A DNA stretch of 64,000 bases. Origin: Candidatus Poribacteria bacterium (GTDB lineage Bacteria > Poribacteria > WGA-4E > JAJDTR01). The translations under genes and the position numbers were made by a program. Where the stretch lies: positions 1-64,000 of the forward strand of contig JAJDTR010000013.1 in NCBI GenBank assembly GCA_022827055.1, in the 5' to 3' direction. Shown here piece after piece: positions 60,593 through 64,000 of the stretch (the first letter of the stretch is position 1; every line of letters starts with the position of its first letter). A model generated the notes under the pieces. The model was not told the DNA's origin, did not search any database, and saw nothing but the letters and a program-made list of their open reading frames with translations.

Positions 60593-61798
60593 TCACACAA
60601 ATTGGTGTTCTTTTTGACCGAACGCCACCCCTTTGCCTCGAACAACATTCTCTTGCCGCCATGTGCGAATAATGTCTCCGATTTCCGCCTCCCCGCCGAG
60701 CATCTCTTGCGCATCTTCGCTCGTGAACCACCCGCAACGAGTATTAGACTTGGTTAGAGCATCAAAGTGTCCGTTCTCATCCGGGTAGCCATAGACCCTA
60801 CACAATCCGTTCCTCTCCTCGTGATCTGTAATGTAGGACATCCACGGAACATCGACACCGAGTTGTTCTTTGGTGAGTGTTTGCATGGACGCGATTCGGG
60901 AACCAACGTCCCAGCCAATCTCGTCATCTTCCTCCCAACTCGTACCACCTGGCAACTGCCACGCCTGATGGTCGTAGTGAAGGAAGTAAGCCGGTTCCTG
61001 GGTCGGTTCGCGCTCTACCAAGAGGCGCGATGTCGTCAACGGGACATCGGAATGAAGGGCTAACAGGCGTTTGCCCGCATCGCTCAGGGAACGATACGCC
61101 GCCTCGTTGTACGGGTAATGACCGGCGGCGGGCGGTGCACTCACGGCACAGTATTTGTGGAAGATACCGCTGCGAAACCTCCCTCCGGTGCCACCCGGCG
61201 CCCAATGCCAAGTATACATGTTTAGGAGCAGCAGATCGCCGGCTTTTAGTTCGGGATCGACAAACTCCGGTAATTTGCTCCTGTCGGGAGGCGTCACGTC
61301 CAGTATCTTGGCATCGGGGTCGATGACCTGATGCAACTCATGAGATTTGGGCGAAACCAGGAGCGGGCCATGTTCGACGTCGAAATCGGTCAGGGGAACA
61401 ATCGCAAATAACCAATTCATCGACGAGCCGACCGGGCGCCAACGTTTGTAGTCGTTGTGCGGATTTGCTCCCGTGTCACCGGGTGTGCGTACGTAAGCGA
61501 CAAAGGCAGCCAGGTGTGCCTGTTCGCCTAACAGGTTCTCGATACATTGGACAATCGTGGGGTGTTCGGCGATCGACGCCAATCCGGGGTGGGCGCTCAT
61601 CATGTTGCCGCTGACGGTGTACTTGCCTGGTTCCGGGTATTCGAGTGACAGAGGGAAGGCAGTGTGCTCCGCCTGAGCTTCAACGATTTTCCGAACTGCT
61701 TCAGTTTCGTCCGGAGGCAAGACATTCCTAACGATGAGAAATCCGTTCTCACGATAGTCGGCCAGCTGTTCGTTGCTGAAGACGTTGGTATCAGCCAT
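60593..61798 (-). CDS. Phytanoyl-CoA dioxygenase family protein (PhyH) 2
   Basis: This 401-residue protein is longer than PhyH 1. Its iron site is HND in NPHNDYKRWRP, the distal His is in YTWHWAPGG, and LLVSPKSHEL precedes it. An added C-terminal region of about 130 residues (from about residue 270) has the MHC-like 'HEERNGLCRVYGYPDENGHF' style, without a family name that I recognise. The short C-terminus (KEHQFV) ends beside the MITE. Iron and 2-oxoglutarate dependence is likely; substrate unknown. ATG 61798 has a weak upstream site. Confidence 0.9.
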   Translation of the reverse strand: MADTNVFSNEQLADYRENGFLIVRNVLPPDETEAVRKIVEAQAEHTAFPLSLEYPEPGKYTVSGNMMSAHPGLASIAEHPTIVQCIENLLGEQAHLAAFVAYVRTPGDTGANPHNDYKRWRPVGSSMNWLFAIVPLTDFDVEHGPLLVSPKSHELHQVIDPDAKILDVTPPDRSKLPEFVDPELKAGDLLLLNMYTWHWAPGGTGGRFRSGIFHKYCAVSAPPAAGHYPYNEAAYRSLSDAGKRLLALHSDVPLTTSRLLVEREPTQEPAYFLHYDHQAWQLPGGTSWEEDDEIGWDVGSRIASMQTLTKEQLGVDVPWMSYITDHEERNGLCRVYGYPDENGHFDALTKSNTRCGWFTSEDAQEMLGGEAEIGDIIRTWRQENVVRGKGVAFGQKEHQFV

Positions 61799-62186
61799 TC
61801 GTAAAGTACCTCATATTTTTGCGTGACAACCATTGCAAGGGATTAGGTGAGGGATGTGCGCACGTAAGCACTATGGTCGTAATTGCATATTGTAATTAGA
61901 TTAGCCTTATTGCAGTGCTGTTGCATTGCGCTCCGCTGGAGCGCGAGATTCGTAAGTCCCACCTCTATTGATATATTCCTCCCGGAGCGACGGTATCCGT
62001 TGGGGCTCGTTTATGTTTTCATCATCTAATACGGTCCGTACCAGATATTTTTTTCGCAAATCGGAAGGAACGCCCCTACCCGTAATAACATGTTGGCTTC
62101 TATAGGAGGGAGCTCCGATCCCCGACTATCATCATAACGTCGCGATTCCGAGATTGCTCCTACAGAGCTCAACCTAACCTACATCG
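61799..62186. other. Spacer with palindromic repeats
   Basis: It contains the GCGCTCC/GGAGCGC palindrome (61924-61948), related to 12864-12890, and an inverted pair around 62099-62165 (TAGGAGGGAGCTCC ... GGAATCGCGA / GCGATTCCGAGATTGCTCCTA). No gene is supported. Confidence 0.45.
61924..61948. repeat. GCGCTCC...GGAGCGC palindromic repeat, copy 2
   Basis: ATTGCGCTCCGCTGGAGCGC is followed by GAGATTCG and, about 20 bases on, CTATTGA, the same order as at 12864-12915. Confidence 0.55.
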
Positions 62187-63059
62187 CTATACCGTTCTGT
62201 TGTCCAGCGAGTATTCACGGTTGCCCTCAGGACCCCCGCCAATTGCCCACGTCCCGCGGAAGAGGGACTGTCGCTTCCGCGGCATTGCTGCGATCGTTTC
62301 GTGGTTAAGGTTGAGTCGATGCCACTGTGCCCATATAGAATTGTAACAGTTAAAGACGGCACAGCGGGGATTGTCCGGATTAGTCCAGTCGTTTGCCGCG
62401 TGAACGAGGCTTTCCGTGAAGACGACCACCGACCCCGGTGGGCAACTGTAGTCATCCATTTGGGCTCGCATACTCAGCTCCCATGGCGAATCGCTGATGT
62501 TGGGACGGTAGGGGTCTGGTCCCCCATAGTTGAAATGCGCTTTGTGTGACCCGCTGAGGAAGGAGGTGCCTCCGGTTCCCGTTTTTACCTCCTCAAGTTC
62601 CCACACTACACGCGTAAGCCCAGAGAATATCTTTCCGCCTGCGACCTGATACCGCATGGCGTTGGCTTGCTGCGGCGGACGCACGACGTGTGGCAGTCCA
62701 TTGTCGCTTCGATCCGATTTACTCCAACCGGGCGGTCGGACGGTAATAAAGGAACCTTCGCATCGAAAACCGTAGCAATCGTCTTTCACAAAGGGTTCTT
62801 CGGACAAGATTTCGGACAGAATTCCGACAATCGCCGGATGATCGAGTAGGTTCTGGAGTGCGCCTTCATAACTCTGTCTAGCACCGGCATACGCCTCCGC
62901 CTTCGTCTCCTCGATATCAGCCTCTGATAGCACGGCAGGTAGGAGTATCCAGCCGCGGAGGTCAAAAAAGAATTTCTGCTCTGGGGTCATTGGCACCGGT
63001 GCACCGGTTGGGATGTCGTGGACATCTTTTGTCTCTGTGGTTTGCGTTGATGTCACCAT
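62187..63059 (-). CDS. Phytanoyl-CoA dioxygenase-like protein (PhyH) 3, iron site altered
   Basis: In this 290-residue PhyH relative, the expected H-x-D triad position reads PHVVRPPQQ, so the Asp ligand is missing, while the distal His is present in TESLVHAANDWTNP. The 'LSGSHKAHFNYGGPD' loop and 'VFNCYNSIWAQWHRLN' tail support membership. Loss of the Asp could mean a non-metal or altered-metal enzyme, or the true ligand is elsewhere. The N-terminal 30 residues are polar without a signal peptide. Promoter and ribosome site are not clear. It is 388 bases from PhyH 2, on the same strand. Confidence 0.8.
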   Translation of the reverse strand: MVTSTQTTETKDVHDIPTGAPVPMTPEQKFFFDLRGWILLPAVLSEADIEETKAEAYAGARQSYEGALQNLLDHPAIVGILSEILSEEPFVKDDCYGFRCEGSFITVRPPGWSKSDRSDNGLPHVVRPPQQANAMRYQVAGGKIFSGLTRVVWELEEVKTGTGGTSFLSGSHKAHFNYGGPDPYRPNISDSPWELSMRAQMDDYSCPPGSVVVFTESLVHAANDWTNPDNPRCAVFNCYNSIWAQWHRLNLNHETIAAMPRKRQSLFRGTWAIGGGPEGNREYSLDNRTV

Positions 63060-63502
63060 TCTAGGTTATCCTTCCATATATAGTGGATCTTAGAATTAAT
63101 GAGACACTCCAAACCAGTGCGGTTAGGATAGCGTATCTACCGTTCTCTCGTTTGGTAGGCACTGTTTCCAACAGTGCCGATGCGGTGCGGTTGGAAACCG
63201 CACCTACCGAGGGCGAAAGTGTCTATTTATTTTTAGAAGTCACCATTGTTTATGGATTAGGCGTCCCCAGTGAAGCGAAGAATAAAACGTGAGAACCATA
63301 ATGCGCAATGCGTAATACGCAAATTGTAGGGCGGCTTGAACGGGGTTTGTAAAAAAACAAAGTGCCTGCCCCTTCGTGAGTTTATTAAATGATCCGGATT
63401 GAAATCTCCTAATATGTAGGGAAACCCAACTGGAACGTGATGCGTAATCTCGTGGTTTTTGGCATGTTGGGTATCGCTACCGTTCAACCCGACCTACATC
63501 TA
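63060..63502. other. Spacer with compound hairpin repeat
   Basis: Apart from the repeat at 63154-63208 there is nothing recognisable in these 443 bases. Confidence 0.5.
63154..63208. repeat. Compound inverted repeat, copy 2
   Basis: The GGTAGG and CCTACC arms enclose CACTGTTTCCAACAGTG and GGTGCGGTTGGAAACCGCACC. The second hairpin is identical to that at 38260-38281. Confidence 0.7.
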
Positions 63503-64000
63503 CTATTTTAGTATTAACATCTTTCTCAGCGATGAAATATCGCCTGTATGGAGTTGGTAGAAATAGACACCATTTGCAACATCTTCGCCGAAGCTATTGC
63601 GACCGTCCCAGTGTGCCGCACGGGTTCGATTGGTGTAGAATCCTGCTGACTGCTGCCCTAACGCCAACCGTCTGACGATGGTGCCGTGCACGTCATAAAT
63701 TAGAATCTGCACATCAGCGTCCCGCGCCAACTGATACGGAATCCACGTCTCCGGATTGAACGGATTAGGGTAGTTTGGCAGCAAGTTCGTTGATGTCGGA
63801 GCAAACCCATTGGCTGGTGGCGAGAGGCGCCGAAAGTGTACGCTACCATTCACCGCTTCGATTCGCTTAATACCGCCCCAAGTCGTGGCAAGTCTGAGTT
63901 CCCACAGGAGCACCGTGCCATCCGAACTACCGCTGGCGAGTATACGACTATTCGGGCTGAATGCTAGGTCGTGGACCACGCCTGTATGTCCTTCAGATGT
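63503..64000 (-). CDS. WD40 surface protein with C-terminal sorting domain (partial, cut by window edge)
   Basis: The C-terminal 165 residues of a larger WD40 protein are visible; the frame is open to the right edge and continues beyond it (GHTGVVHDLAFSPNSRILAS is in frame). One WD40 repeat (SGSSDGTVLLWEL) is followed at once by LATTWGGIKRIEAV, the WG-x-I-K motif seen at the end of the TolB propellers. After a linker comes the sorting domain: LLPNYPNPFNPETWIPYQL, then GVYFYQLHTGDISSLRKMLI. It is the same end module as the dockerin protein at 39687-42611. It is probably secreted and cell-surface attached. Confidence 0.9.
   Translation of the reverse strand, partial: TSEGHTGVVHDLAFSPNSRILASGSSDGTVLLWELRLATTWGGIKRIEAVNGSVHFRRLSPPANGFAPTSTNLLPNYPNPFNPETWIPYQLARDADVQILIYDVHGTIVRRLALGQQSAGFYTNRTRAAHWDGRNSFGEDVANGVYFYQLHTGDISSLRKMLILK

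Overview
The window looks like a chromosomal piece of a Candidatus Poribacteria-type (sponge- or marine-associated) bacterium. This is inferred from style, with no marker gene to prove it. Secreted TolB/WD40 propeller proteins dominate, two proteins carry the C-terminal sorting signature 'PNPFNPETWIPYQL', phytanoyl-CoA dioxygenase, bicupin and formylglycine-enzyme-like genes abound, and short palindromic repeats fill the spacers. No rRNA, tRNA, CRISPR array, transposase or phage gene was recognised.

Region 1 (about 0.16-19.2 kb, all + strand) is an array of eleven intact secreted TolB-like six-bladed-propeller paralogues plus a broken copy at the left edge. The paralogues are mosaics: two kinds of signal peptide, shared internal blades, shared tails and shared leaders occur in different combinations. 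All end in a W-G-x-[LVI]-K motif. Between the first and second intact paralogues lies a 1221-residue protein that fuses an ECF sigma factor, one membrane segment, about eight carboxypeptidase-regulatory-like beta domains and a redoxin-like domain without the CxxC motif. A spacer with a 190-residue glycine-rich repeat protein and a short dioxygenase-like fragment splits the array.

Region 2 (19.3-31.8 kb) holds mostly housekeeping and stress genes: an hsp20-lon operon, a DUF1349-like protein, ndk, a matrixin/TPR protein, a CopD-like membrane protein, an aldehyde dehydrogenase with a recognisable promoter, a Ycf48-like propeller, an SDR dehydrogenase and an orphan HicB-like protein.

Region 3 (32.4-42.6 kb) starts with a sigma70-type promoter, a well-formed cobalamin riboswitch and an intrinsic terminator. 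These precede a secreted YncE/BtuG-like propeller and a large polytopic membrane protein, a candidate cobalamin acquisition unit. A PQQ-like propeller, a lactonase and a WD40-cohesin-dockerin surface protein follow.

Region 4 (42.6-63.1 kb, almost all - strand) is a catabolic set: GDSL esterase, three bicupin paralogues, two FGE-like proteins, a conserved Gfo/Idh-like protein, a ketopantoate-reductase-like enzyme, Zn alcohol dehydrogenase, two sugar-epimerase-like SDRs, an amidohydrolase, a GT-C-like membrane protein, a Gfo/Idh/MocA oxidoreductase, three phytanoyl-CoA dioxygenases and an SDR. The set suits oxidation of small organic compounds or sugars, but no substrate can be named. The right edge cuts a second WD40 surface protein.

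The spacers carry a 231-bp MITE-like element in two copies (one with a 13-bp direct repeat exactly at a stop codon), a family of about 36-bp repeats in at least eleven places (one nested in the MITE), and REP-like hairpins.
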